Shown one piece after another: positions 1 through 10,454 of a stretch of 64,000 nt of DNA (position 1 is its first letter; the number at the start of each line of letters is the position of its first letter). Source of the stretch: Xiphydria camelus (lineage: Eukaryota > Arthropoda > Insecta > Hymenoptera > Xiphydriidae); assembly GCA_963678675.1 (NCBI GenBank), contig OY783193.1:20754977-20818976 (forward strand), in the 5' to 3' direction. Below the pieces are notes generated by a model. It searched no databases and was not told where the DNA came from. It saw nothing but the letters and a program-made list of their open reading frames with translations. The translations under genes were made by a program, and so were the position numbers.

Positions 1-149
1 AAATGCAGGGATAGCTTGTCCGGCAGTTTCAGCGCTGGATAAGCTAGCTATCCTCGGGATAACCTAACTTTTTGTTTGCGTCTTTATTATTCCGTGACAG
101 AATCACAACCGTGACAGAATCATAATAATTGTTATTAGTTGTGAAATAG

Positions 150-509
150 AGTTGATTGATGTGCCAGTTGTCAAATCATCATCTGATGATGAAATTGACG
201 TCTTACAAAGAATGAGAAATCCTAGGAAAATACGTGCCCGCGGTAAGTAAATAAAGGATACCTATACCTACTAATTTATAACCAATATCGAATACAAAAC
301 TATTCCAGAGTTGACTATTTCGAAGAATACAATGGTTGTAGAATTCTTCACTTGATTTCGTTTGGAAAAACAAACCTGTCAGAGATTATTGGGACAAATA
401 CGACATCGCATTGCTTCGAGGTCGCCAAGAAATGCAGCAATTCAGCCAGCAACAAAATTATTGCCGACTTTAAGATTTCTTGCTTCGGGATCAATGCAAA
501 TTACTGTAG
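150..509 (+). pseudogene. PIF/Harbinger (HARBI1-like) transposase, N-terminal fragment
   Basis: Two exons. The first ends at 242 (residues ...NPRKIRAR, then GTAAGT); the second starts at 311 after an AG and reads VDYFEEYN, then, after a one-base frame change and an in-frame TGA near 354, FRLEKQTCQRLLGQ through LRFLASGSMQITVG, ending before GTAAT at 510. This matches the helix-turn-helix region that precedes the DDE domain in HARBI1-type transposases. Everything downstream, including all catalytic residues, is missing and replaced by unrelated exons. The copy is dead: frameshift, stop and truncation. The inverted arm at ~1960-2085 holds the first exon again on the minus strand, also with a stop. 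Confidence 0.72.
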
Positions 510-547
510 GTAATCGTTTTTATCATAATGTTAAAACTTTTAATTAG

Positions 548-1000
548 TCATTATTTTATGCCGCCACCTCTGCAACCTCCAACGACTCCTAACATCGCGA
601 GGAGAGCTAGTTTACAGGGCTACAAGTTCATCGATCGGCATAAACCGCCACTGATCTCCCAGAAATCAATGGGCGACATACTGAAAAACGTCAACAAAGT
701 CAAAATGAAACTCGTCACAAGGTACGATTAAACAATTTTATCGCGGTAAACTTTTTATTCGCCAGGAACAAAGAGGAGTTTCGCATTGTCAGAATGTCGT
801 GGCTGCGAAAGATTGATTTTGTTCACAGTGGGCTTCTAAACGTGTTTTTCAGATCGCCGGGTGGGAGACCTTTGCGAGCCAAACGAGAAAATAGCTCTTG
901 CAACGACCTTCAAGAGATCTTACGGAAACGATATATCGCAATGCAATCGCCGCACAGTAGAAATTCCACCGCGACGTTGACGTTCGATAATTCGTTCTAG
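548..1000 (+). pseudogene. Mitochondrial fission regulator (MTFR1-like) C-terminal exons, captured fragment
   Basis: Two exons, about 548-721 and 853-1000, joined over a 131-bp GT-AG intron. The phase is exact: ACA-AG at the donor plus A-TCG-CCG at the acceptor gives T-R-S-P-G-G. The product has a proline-rich start (MPPPLQPPTTP), MGDILKNVNKVKMKLVTR, SPGGRPLRAKRENSS, then LQEILRKRYIAMQSPHS and FDNSF before TAG. From family knowledge, MTFR proteins (outer mitochondrial membrane regulators of fission) have a Pro-rich stretch, a 'LKDMNSVKLR..RSPGG' block and a C-terminal helix. Only the last ~105 codons are present and they sit between inverted Harbinger ends, so this is probably a captured copy. 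It could instead be the true gene end with TE insertions around it. Confidence 0.6.
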
Positions 1001-1945
1001 ATTAAGAACTCGATGATACTCAAGTTCTCTGGATCGCAGCAATCGCGTCGGACGGTGCTCCGAGGAACGGCTATTGTAGCCTTCCTTTCCACGCGTGAGA
1101 TTGAATCATGATTATAATTTTATCTGAGTGAGAGCTTTGGAGAATCAAAATTAATAGATCTCTCTTCTTTTTTATAAATGAGTCTTTCTCTGCGAGGTAA
1201 TTTCGCATGACACATTTTAGATTATAGTTCTTTTTTAATAGGAGAATAGAAGCTCATAGAAACGTCGGGAAAATTTTGTTTTCTCTCTTCGCTCTTTTAC
1301 TCAGAAAATGCAAGTTTAAATTTAAAATTGACGCACGCGGGTCTCTAATCGCGAGAATCTCAACGGTATCCAATAATATCAACCAAAGAAGTCATCTACC
1401 ATTGCATTGTCTTCTATAAGTAACATTTAAATTTATCTAGGTAGACATTATACCTTTCTTCAATTCGCGTGATTGCAGAGTTTTCAGGAGCAGAAGTGAT
1501 ACATCCGTCGTACGATGTAGAATATGAAAAAATTTTAGATTTGCATTGATACACTTTTGTAAGATACCTCGGCATTAGACATCAAGTCGTACAACGCTCT
1601 TTGTATACTTTTTAGATAGGGTCGCGTATACTTAAAAAAACGATAACATTGTACCGCTCTATGTAATCTCAGAGTAATGTCACCGCGTGATAAATCTTAA
1701 GTTGTATCGATTTAAAAGTTTATAGATTTTAGAATATATTTTGTCCGATACGAGATTTGGATCAAATGGTGCAATTTTACGTTGTAATTACTTTTATTGT
1801 GTGACGACCCTTATAATTTTTTGAGACTGAACACATTCTTGTTGGTGAGATATCGAATGTTTGGACGTGTTTTGTACCTGATGCTTTTATCGACGACTCG
1901 AAAATAAAAGTTATTGTTACGAAAATATAAATATATTGTTATAGA
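1001..1945 (+). other. 3' UTR-like tract of the MTFR-like fragment with poly(A) signal
   Basis: AT-rich, without open frames. An AATAAA at 1903-1908 lies just before the inverted Harbinger arm begins, consistent with a whole host 3' UTR having been included. No repeats recognised. Confidence 0.45.
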
Positions 1946-2149
1946 TATATTTTATTTACCGGGCACGTATTTTCTTTGGATTTCTGATTCTTGGTAATAC
2001 GTCAATGTCATCATCAGACGATGATTAAAAAACTGGTACATCAATCAACTATTTCAAAATTAATAACAATTTACCACAACGATCAGGTTATGATTATGTC
2101 ATGAAAGAATAAAGACGTCAAAAACAAAAAGTTAGGTTATACTGAGAAT

Positions 2150-2640
2150 AACAACTCCGAATTTCATTTATCGCGCCGGAACAGCTGTCAAAACGACCAA
2201 ATGTCATGCGCAGTACGTACTTCTTACTACCAACCTAAAAATAATTTTAGATGGCCAACGCTTATACCTGGAATAGTTATCCCAGGCAAACTTGGAGCTG
2301 GTAAAACGCCTGCGCTTTATACCAGGTATAAAGAAGAGTATAAATTTATCCTCGGTATACTTATTCTAGGTATAACTTGGCTTTGGTAAAACTGGTCCTA
2401 AGTGAGGAAGATTTTCTATTAAGTCATTTTGTAGTTTCAGCGAAGACTGTTTATTTTGTAATGTAGTTTTAAGCGTTATCTGGTTTAAGTTTCTTCATTT
2501 TGTAAGATGTTTGTCACGATGGAGGCGCCGGGCTGTGGTGCTCTCACATAACATCGGGTTTTTCCCCCGGAAACGTGTTGCCTACAGGACCTACTGGTCC
2601 TAGCTGCAATCAATGATTCTATTCTATTCTATTCTACCCT
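2150..2640 (+). mobile_element. Unclassified DNA followed by a retroelement-like 3' tail
   Basis: 2150-2480 holds no recognisable gene; 2255-2400 has several short inverted words (TATACCTGG/CCAGGTATA). From ~2500 a GC-richer block runs into a (TTCTA)n simple repeat at 2615-2637, the usual look of a LINE or SINE 3' end with a pentanucleotide tail. No reverse transcriptase coding is visible. Confidence 0.35.
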
Positions 2641-2924
2641 ATAAATCTCCTATAAGCCCTATATATCCACTATAGGTCTCGTATACGTCTCCTATAGGTG
2701 ACCTGTAGGCCGCCTATAGGGCTTTCTATACGCGTCCTATAGGTAGTTGTCCTCTAATGAAAATTGTAACCGTATGGTCAGAATATCAATTAATTCCAAA
2801 TTTTCCCAATTCTCTTCATTCTATTAACTTTCAAAATATCAGAAGGTTCTACAATTGTTTAATCATCGAAAGACCCTCCATTTTTGAATTTCCTAACACA
2901 ATTCAAACAAGTTCTCGTATTCAA
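2640..2924. repeat. CTATAGG-rich tract
   Basis: 2640-2755 is dense in the self-complementary word CCTATAGG and variants, resembling the inside of the MITE that follows; the rest is AT-rich without a gene. Probably a decayed copy of the neighbouring palindromic element. Confidence 0.35.
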
Positions 2925-3199
2925 CCCTAGTAAAAATGCCCCATATAGAAAGCGTATAGGGCCACTATAGGGCCCCTATTTCTTATAGGACATATATAGG
3001 ATTCCTATTGGATGCAGTCTCAATGACCTTATATAAATAATATAGGATTTCTGTATGGCACACCGTATCATATAGGAATCCTATATGATTTATATGGGGT
3101 CATTGGCTGGTTCTTATAGGGATCCAATATGTTTCCTATAGGAAATAGTGACATTATAGTGGCCCTATATGCTTTCTATAGAGGGCATTTTTACCAGGG
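2925..3199. mobile_element. Palindromic MITE with CCCTAGTAAAAATGCC ends
   Basis: Terminal inverted repeats: CCCTAGTAAAAATGCCC at 2925 and GGGCATTTTTACCAGGG ending at 3199. The interior is made of TATAGG/CCTATA words on both strands, so most of the 275 bp can fold. No coding capacity. Target duplication not resolved. Confidence 0.65.
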
Positions 3200-3623
3200 A
3201 ATACCATCAAAATTGTCAAAATAGTAAAATTTTGACAATTTTCGAAAGACGTCATAATTTACAAAACTCAAGACGCTTAGAACAATCAAATATTATCAAC
3301 GTACTTACAACTTTCGTTTATTATAAAACACAACAGCACAATATTTTTCAGCAATTAAAAAACCAAAGCCATAAATAAACACAATACCATGAACAAAAAT
3401 ATAAACAGAATAAATAAGGTTAATCTGAATCATAATAAACACATTTAGATACCAGTATACAATAATCCATTTCACATTATACGCTTTTCGTTCACAGACA
3501 TTCCCGATATTAATTGATCACTTCACCTTTCACTTTTTTTTTCATTTCCGATTGACATTTCAAAATTTTATATTTCGCCATTCTTGATACTGATTTTGTT
3601 TGATGACTGACATTGACATTTCA
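3200..3623. other. AT-rich stretch without recognisable gene
   Basis: Short open frames only. A short inverted pair (AAAATTGTCAAAATAG / AAAATTTTGACAATTTT) near 3214-3242 is visible. Nothing else is supported. Confidence 0.4.
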
Positions 3624-3900
3624 ATCAATGGAAGGCCGGACAGTGGCGACGCCAGCAGACCAGTGGCGAAAATATGAAATGCCACAAAATCTCGATCAAT
3701 GGAAGGCTGGACGGTGGCGACGCCAGCAGACTAATGGGGAAAATATGAAATGGCACAAAATCTCGTATTGATTGAAATCTTGAACGCAAAGGCGTTCCAA
3801 TTACTGTATAGACACTCTCGGTCGGTTGTTACTTTGCCGCGCAACTTTATTATTTTATTAATTCGATAATCTTGACCGAGATTATTGATACACACGGTCG
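3624..3900 (+). repeat. Dispersed repeat with internal 71-bp tandem duplication
   Basis: 3624-3694 and 3695-3765 are two near-identical 71-bp units (ATCAATGGAAGGC.GGAC.GTGG...). A reverse-complement relative lies at 31215-31425, which has one unit and the same flanking words (AACGCAAAGGCGTTCCAAT and the AATCTCGGTCGAGATTAT-type palindrome). Family unknown. Confidence 0.55.
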
Positions 3901-4204
3901 AGAGCGCTTGAGTGGAGCACGCACGAGACCGTCTAAAATTTCGTGACGCTGGCTTGTCGAAAACCTAGAAATCTCCCCCATATACGGGAACATAAATATT
4001 TTCAATGTTAAAAATTATTGAAAATAATACTTTTTTCAGGCCGTCTAGGTGTATGTAGTAGGTACCTTAAGCAACATTTGATTTGTGTTATTTCAACTGA
4101 CTGCTTTATATCTATTGCCCTAAAGAAATATTCAAAATGAATACAACATCAGTTAATGTAATTGTATTTTTGTGATACATACAGTTTCCTTTGATTTTTT
4201 TGAA
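3901..4204. other. No gene recognised
   Basis: Mixed-composition then AT-rich sequence with no long frame, no TIR pair and no tandem repeat seen by eye. Confidence 0.3.
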
Positions 4205-4440
4205 GTGAAACTTCTTTACTGAGGGTACTAAAAGCGCGCTTTATACAACGAAAAATTCCTAAAATACCGTAACGAAACCCACACACTCCAGCGCTACGGT
4301 ACGTGCCTCACTCATACACCGATCTCGACCCTGCCCCATTCCACTTAGGCCCTTCGCACACAACGCTACGCATGTATCCGATACTCGACGAGTATACACA
4401 CACCACGCGACGCGACTTTCGTCGGTAATGCTATATACCG
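4205..4440 (-). repeat. Repeat end with GAAGTGAAACTTCTTT terminus
   Basis: Starts with the near-palindrome GAAGTGAAACTTC and a GAGGGTAC word. The same sequence occurs in reverse at 19475-19562 plus 20196-20325 (split there by a Harbinger derivative) and in part at 31985-32130. It directly abuts the left end of the large palindrome. No coding seen; TE superfamily not identified. Confidence 0.5.
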
Positions 4441-4960
4441 GGTTTCCACGTATGTTATATACATAGGACGATATGGTACGTAGCGATTTGTAGACTCTAG
4501 GTTGTCCGCTATTGGTCGGAGACGCAAGGACGCTGAACGATTGGCTCTGTCGATCGCCGGCAGACGTCAATCGTCGCGACAGAAGTTCCCTAGGGCGCAG
4601 ACACCCAGCAGACGAGAAAGTATGGCAGTTGACACATACGTTTGTTTACAAAGTGGACTTTTTCAGAGTAATTGTATTTTTTTGAAATAAAACGTGGTTT
4701 TCAAAGTTAATAAAATATTTCCATTCGCGAAACGATTTCCTTCGCGTTTATTTCGACCCTCGGACTCGCTTATTAATAAAAAGTAAAAATTCAGTTAAAT
4801 CGGAGTAATGAAGGAAGAGCGATAAATCTTGAGAGAAATGTAAAATAATTAACGAGTGACGATACAAGTGAACCGACGTGGAAAATTACAGTGACCAGGC
4901 AGTTCTCAGGATTTTTGAGTAGGGTAAGTGTAACGATAAATCGAGAGGAATAACAAAAAT

Positions 4961-5215
4961 GAATTGTTTTGAAGTCATTCAATTTCTTTATACTTTACAA
5001 AGGCAATATAATACAAAAATTATTCGTAGAATTAAAGAAAATGATGAAATCTTCATGGAAATCACTTCGACTATGGCCGAAGCAAGACGACCCTACACGA
5101 ATGGATGACAGAAGAGTTCGACAATGTGCGTCAGCCTCCATGGAGAAATGTGCCAAAGACGAAGAACGATTGGTGTGACGCTAATGAGTTAGAAATAAAT
5201 GAAAAGTAAGATATT
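4961..5215 (+). pseudogene. Unidentified small gene in the left arm of palindrome 1
   Basis: From ATG at 4961 the frame reads MNCFEVIQFLYTLQRQYN, then IIRRIKENDEIFMEITST, and ends at a TGA after ARRPYT; a one-base shift continues as HEWMTEEFDNVRQPPW to ELEINEK just before GTAAGA, a credible donor. Composition (Glu/Lys/Arg, amphipathic) looks like coding, but I do not recognise the family. It reads inward, convergent with the transposase. The mirror copy is on minus at about 8335-8589. It could be a second TE protein or chance. Confidence 0.3.
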
Positions 5216-5339
5216 ATTCATACAGAAATAGAATGTAGTGTATAGGTATTTATTTACCAGTATGACTCACATTATACCATCCGCTAACCAACGATATTGA
5301 ATATTTCAGCAAGCCACCAGCAAGCAGAACTCACCATTG

Positions 5340-5805
5340 CTACATCTTTACAGGAAAAGTTCTAAATGATTTCCTTGTTCAGCCGAGCAATAATCCACAT
5401 GGTCGTGCCATGCTGAGATCGCGACAACGAGCATCAACTCCCCCGGAGGACACGAAAAGCTGTAACATCAGAAAGACCGTGAAAGGTTAATAAAATTATG
5501 GAAAGCGATACCACGAATTTAAGCAAATTCTTTTCATAACATTTTTTGGAAAACTCACCATTGCTTCATCTTTACAGGAAACGTTCAAAATGATTTCTTT
5601 GTTCAGCCGAGCAATAATCCAAATGGTCGTGCAATGCTGAGATCGCGACAACGAGCATCAACTCCCCCGGAGGACACGAAAAGCTTTAACATCAGAAAGA
5701 CCGTGAAAGGTTAATAAAATTATCCAAAACGACAACATGAATGTAAGCAAATCCTTGTTATATCATCACATTTTGTGCAAAACTCACCGCTGCTTCATCT
5801 TTACA
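5340..5805 (-). repeat. Tandem duplicates of the transposase C-terminal exon (left arm)
   Basis: Two ~235-bp units (around 5340-5570 and 5571-5805) repeat the C-terminal exon, including its acceptor (…TGTTACAG on minus) and an alternative 3' end reading ISALHDHLDYCSAEQ..., next to the exon belonging to the transposase copy. Each ends in a frame with its own stop. See the mirror set on the right arm. Confidence 0.6.
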
Positions 5806-6785
5806 GGAGATGTTCGAAATGATTCCCTTTTGCTCAGCCAAGCAATAACCCAAGCGGTCGTAAAATGCTGAGATCGCATTTTGGATCGCTTCCTGGGGGG
5901 TCCCTTGACAAATCCTCGTTATTTTTGTTGGAGGTCCTCAGCGGTCAGGAGTTGGCGAGGCTCGTTATGTAATTGCTCCTTCACGTTTCCCCAGAAAAAA
6001 TAGTCCATCGGCGTCAGGTCGGGTGATCGCGGCGGCCACGGAATTGGACCCCTTCTGCCTAACCAGCGGTCAGGGAATTCCTCGTCCAGGAATCTCTGGA
6101 CTTGTATCGTCGAGTGCGCGGGAGCGCCATCGTGTTGAAAATACACGTCGGCTGCGATCTGTAACAGTAATTAAATGACACATTTAATTCACAGATTTTA
6201 AAACTCAGTCATCATCATACGATTCGCTTAATAATTTGAAACGTTAAAGTGCGTAATATTACAAGAACGAAATTAAAAAAATAGTATTTGAATTTAGGGG
6301 TGTTTCAAAAGAGCCCTCGCTCTTAATTTTAAATAGTCGATATTCAGTAGTTTACCACGCGACTCTAATAACGTGACTGCATTCTAGTGATACTTACTTC
6401 TTCTTCGATGGCTCGAAGCGACGGTATTACGACATCTCTCAGAAGGTTGAGATATATCTTGCCGTTCAAATTTCCGTGAAGTATAACCGGCCCTATGATT
6501 CGGTTACCGATTATTCCAGACCAGATGTTCACTTTAATAGGGTGCTGAGTCCTCACGTCCCACAGTATCCTGGGATTTTCCTTTGCCCAATATCTTATAT
6601 TTTGCCGATTAGGTCCATGTACCGCGAAGAAAGTACATTCGTCGGTGAAACAAATTCTCTCCGACAGGCCACAAGTTCGACATTAATTCTCTCCATCATC
6701 GTTTCGGAGATTGCCATCCGATGATCATCGTCGCCCGGTGTGAGTTCCTGATGGCAATGAGGTCTACAGGGGAAATATTTATTAT
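5758..6785 (-). pseudogene. Tc1/mariner-like DDE transposase, left copy
   Basis: Mirror of the right copy: N-terminal side at the palindrome centre, C terminus near 5760. Two exons separated by an intron at about 6160-6397 (minus strand). It carries the FTDE, QHDGAPAH and SPDLTPMD blocks of the right copy and the same frameshifts, which shows that the damage predates the inverted duplication (or that the arms have been homogenised). Not functional. Confidence 0.75.
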
Positions 6786-6790
6786 CCCGC
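6760..6790. other. Spacer at the centre of palindrome 1
   Basis: 31-bp unpaired loop between CAATG (ends 6759) and CATTG (starts 6791). Short spacers of this kind are expected of head-to-head inverted duplications and make the DNA prone to hairpin formation. Confidence 0.8.
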
Positions 6791-7790
6791 CATTGCCATC
6801 AGGAACTCACACCGGGCGACGATGATCATCGGATGGCAATCTCCGAAACGATGATGGAGAGAATTAATGTCGAACTTGTGGCCTGTCGGAGAGAATTTGT
6901 TTCACCGACGAATGTACTTTCTTCGCGGTACATGGACCTAATCGGCAAAATATAAGATATTGGGCAAAGGAAAATCCCAGGATACTGTGGGACGTGAGGA
7001 CTCAGCACCCTATTAAAGTGAACATCTGGTCTGGAATAATCGGTAACCGAATCATAGGGCCGGTTATACTTCACGGAAATTTGAACGGCAAGATATATCT
7101 CAACCTTCTGAGAGATGTCGTAATACCGTCGCTTCGAGCCATCGAAGAAGAAGTAAGTATCACTAGAATGCAGTCACGTTATTAGAGTCGCGTGGTAAAC
7201 TACTGAATATCGACTATTTAAAATTAAGAGCGAGGGCTCTTTTGAAACACCCCTAAATTCAAATACTATTTTTTTAATTTCGTTCTTGTAATATTACGCA
7301 CTTTAACGTTTCAAATTATTAAGCGAATCGTATGATGATGACTGAGTTTTAAAATCTGTGAATTAAATGTGTCATTTAATTACTGTTACAGATCGCAGCC
7401 GACGTGTATTTTCAACACGATGGCGCTCCCGCGCACTCGACGATACAAGTCCAGAGATTCCTGGACGAGGAATTCCCTGACCGCTGGTTAGGCAGAAGGG
7501 GTCCAATTCCGTGGCCGCCGCGATCACCCGACCTGACGCCGATGGACTATTTTTTCTGGGGAAACGTGAAGGAGCAATTACATAACGAGCCTCGCCAACT
7601 CCTGACCGCTGAGGACCTCCAACAAAAATAACGAGGATTTGTCAAGGGACCCCCCAGGAAGCGATCCAAAATGCGATCTCAGCATTTTACGACCGCTTGG
7701 GTTATTGCTTGGCTGAGCAAAAGGGAATCATTTCGAACATCTCCTGTAAAGATGAAGCAGCGGTGAGTTTTGCACAAAATGTGATGATAT
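6766..7790 (+). pseudogene. Tc1/mariner-like DDE transposase, right copy
   Basis: Reads from the palindrome centre. Order: PGDDDHRMAISETMMER, a frameshift, then RICFTDECTFFAVHGPN (first catalytic D), WAKENPRILWDVRTQHP, NIWSGIIGNRIIGPV; donor GTAAGT at 7153 and acceptor CAG at 7391; second exon IAADVYFQHDGAPAH (second D) and PPRSPDLTPMDYFFWG (third acidic residue, 36 residues later). A second frameshift near 7622 precedes a C-terminal block with AISAFYDRLGYCLAEQ. This is the intron-bearing mariner-like family common in arthropod genomes. The helix-turn-helix N terminus is absent, so the protein could not bind its own ends. Confidence 0.78.
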
Positions 7791-8230
7791 AACAAGGATT
7801 TGCTTACATTCATGTTGTCGTTTTGGATAATTTTATTAACCTTTCACGGTCTTTCTGATGTTAAAGCTTTTCGTGTCCTCCGGGGGAGTTGATGCTCGTT
7901 GTCGCGATCTCAGCATTGCACGACCATTTGGATTATTGCTCGGCTGAACAAAGAAATCATTTTGAACGTTTCCTGTAAAGATGAAGCAATGGTGAGTTTT
8001 CCAAAAAATGTTATGAAAAGAATTTGCTTAAATTCGTGGTATCGCTTTCCATAATTTTATTAACCTTTCACGGTCTTTCTGATGTTACAGCTTTTCGTGT
8101 CCTCCGGGGGAGTTGATGCTCGTTGTCGCGATCTCAGCATGGCACGACCATGTGGATTATTGCTCGGCTGAACAAGGAAATCATTTAGAACTTTTCCTGT
8201 AAAGATGTAGCAATGGTGAGTTCTGCTTGC
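7791..8230 (+). repeat. Tandem duplicates of the transposase C-terminal exon (right arm)
   Basis: Plus-strand mirror of the left-arm array: exon-like units near 7866-7985 and 8090-8215, each preceded by a pyrimidine-rich CTTTCTGATGTTACAG acceptor-like tract and containing the GATCTCAGCATTGCACGAC-type sequence that codes for the transposase C terminus. Confidence 0.6.
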
Positions 8231-9221
8231 TGGTGGCTTGCTGAAATATTCAATATCGTTGGTTAGCGGATGGTATAATGTGAGTCATACTGGTAAATAA
8301 ATACCTATACACTACATTCTATTTCTGTATGAATAATATCTTACTTTTCATTTATTTCTAACTCATTAGCGTCACACCAATCGTTCTTCGTCTTTGGCAC
8401 ATTTCTCCATGGAGGCTGACGCACATTGTCGAACTCTTCTGTCATCCATTCGTGTAGGGTCGTCTTGCTTCGGCCATAGTCGAAGTGATTTCCATGAAGA
8501 TTTCATCATTTTCTTTAATTCTACGAATAATTTTTGTATTATATTGCCTTTGTAAAGTATAAAGAAATTGAATGACTTCAAAACAATTCATTTTTGTTAT
8601 TCCTCTCGATTTATCGTTACACTTACCCTACTCAAAAATCCTGAGAACTGCCTGGTCACTGTAATTTTCCACGTCGGTTCACTTGTATCGTCACTCGTTA
8701 ATTATTTTACATTTCTCTCAAGATTTATCGCTCTTCCTTCATTACTCCGATTTAACTGAATTTTTACTTTTTATTAATAAGCGAGTCCGAGGGTCGAAAT
8801 AAACGCGAAGGAAATCGTTTCGCGAATGGAAATATTTTATTAACTTTGAAAACCACGTTTTATTTCAAAAAAATACAATTACTCTGAAAAAGTCCACTTT
8901 GTAAACAAACGTATGTGTCAACCGCCATACTTTCTCGTCTGCTAGGTGTCTGCGCCCTAGGGAACTTCTGTCGCGACGATTGACGTCTGCCGGCGATCGA
9001 CAGAGCAAATCGTTCGGCATCCTTGCGTCTCCGACCATTAGCGGACAACCTAGAGTCTACAAATCGCTACGTACCATATCGTCCTATGTATACAATATAC
9101 GTGGAGGCCCGGCCGCTACTCCCTACTACTATTATACTCCGTCCACTATTATACTCCCGCGACCGGCATGCTCAAGTGGCCGATACTCGCGTCGCCGTGA
9201 CTGTTCCGCCCCCCATTATTG

Positions 9222-9707
9222 TGTTTTCTTTTATTTTACAACGATTTATTTTGTTGTTTGGCAATATGTTTATATGTACTCGAAAGAGCTCTTTCTGCTC
9301 TATAAAACTGTTATAATTGTTATTTCGAATAATTAAATTTTTTATTACTTTTCTGGCTTAGAAATGGAATATCCAGGGGGCAAAAACCAGCAGTTTCGAC
9401 ATCTGCTTTTCTTCGCTTTTCATCGAGGTCAAAAAACTGCCCTATACGGAGAAGGTGTTATAGGCGAGTCTTTGATAAAAAAGATGTCGAAAATTCTAAT
9501 TTCTTCCTCCTGGATATTCCATTTCTAAGCCTGAAAAATAATAAAAAATTGTTATTCGAATAAACAATTAGAACAGTTTTGTAGAGCAGAAAGAGCTCTT
9601 TCGAATGAATATAAACACTTTGCGGAACAGCAAACAAATCATTGTAAAATGAAAGAAAATAAAAGAAAACGCTACGAATTTATTTTCCAACCCAATAGCA
9701 TCGCGAT
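9222..9707. mobile_element. Mariner-type MITE within palindrome 2 (left arm)
   Basis: Internally palindromic: 9230-9385 pairs with 9520-9690 (GGCTTAGAAATGGAATATCC). The right end reads CGAATTTATTTTCCAACCCA next to TA, i.e. TGGGTTGGAAAATAA in reverse, resembling cecropia-type mariner termini. The mirror copy is 14210-14640 plus 18556-18612. Also present at 20330-20490. No transposase. Confidence 0.55.
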
Positions 9708-10454
9708 CATAAGTACTTCGTCAAACTAGGGTTCATCACGCCATTTCGGCGAATCTAGGCTGCTAATGAGTTTGTAGTCCCGCACCTTTCCTGAAAGGGT
9801 TAATTACTGGACGAATCGGAATGAACCTTTGCCGAAATATTCGGTTATCTATTGAAATCGTCATTTCTCTCCTTTACAAAGCTGAATGCATTTCGAATAC
9901 ATTCGAAATATAGCGGTATCTGCGAGAAGTGGTTCATTACAATTCGTTCGGAAATTAGCCTTCCGGGAAAGGTGCAGGACTGCGAATACATAAGCAGTCC
10001 TCGTTTGCCGAAATGTACCACCCGAACTGCGTGCACTATAATGTGCACTATAATAGAATTTGTAATGTATTTGAAATTCTGAGAAACAGCGATTAATGTT
10101 TTATCACTGTCAAATTTGGAAGTAAAATTCCTTGATTCCGTTTATGATTTTCTAGAAATTTGTCAGTTTAGTGAATAACCGTTCGTTCGTTCGATCAAAG
10201 TTACTTCGTATACTGAGAAAACAATTTATTTCAGATTAATAAGTGTATACTTCATTATGGCGAAAAAAATATTTTGTTGGACCAAGTAAGTAAATATACT
10301 GGATGATTCTTTAATATTGCGAAAAACTTCAAGGATGGGTTCCTTGGATGAACATAAGAAGAAAAACAAAACAAAACGTGTGGTCGCCACACGCGGAAGA
10401 AGTAAAACTTCGATACCAGTTTCTCTGAATTTGATTCCGGTGGTATTAGTTTAA
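9708..10454. other. Palindrome 2 arm, non-coding
   Basis: Inverted copy of 13399-14205. Contains short internal dyads (GCAGGACTGCGAATAC...GCAGTCC; ATGCATTTCGAATACATTCGAAAT). Open frames on either strand are mirrored and not convincing as genes. Confidence 0.5.

Larger units (their letters stand above)
50..2150. mobile_element. Foldback-like PIF/Harbinger derivative carrying a host-gene fragment
   Basis: Seen: positions ~50-245 and ~1960-2150 are imperfect inverted copies of one another; both contain AACCTAACTTTTTGTTT and, further in, the same end of a coding exon followed by a splice donor. Each copy is the 5' end of a Harbinger element (N-terminal transposase exon). The DNA between them is not the rest of a transposon but two exons and a 3' UTR resembling a mitochondrial fission regulator gene. 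Inference: two opposed Harbinger 5' ends bracket a genomic segment, as in Pack-type or macro-transposition events. Terminal bases and target duplication were not resolved, so the ends are approximate. Confidence 0.6.
4440..9110. mobile_element. Giant palindrome: inverted duplication of a mariner-like element
   Basis: Arms ~4440-6759 and 6791-9110 mirror each other about position 6775 with a 31-bp spacer, and look nearly identical base by base. Each arm runs, from outside inward: noncoding, a short inward-reading gene, tandem copies of a transposase C-terminal exon, then a transposase reading outward from the centre. The centre cuts the transposase before its DNA-binding region. Inference: one half-element duplicated head to head, losing the N-terminal half of the gene and one original end. 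Identity outside the arms falls off abruptly near GGAAACCC/GGAGGCCC. Confidence 0.85.

Noticed and set aside
5317..5710. Plus-strand frame reading VQPSNNPHGRAMLRSRQRAS in duplicate
   Set aside because: It is antisense to the duplicated transposase C-terminal exons; the repeated frame is explained by the repeat.
9845..10082. Overlapping ~70-codon frames on both strands
   Set aside because: Mirrored in the other arm of palindrome 2 and again at 20651-20881 with changes that look neutral; no protein motif.
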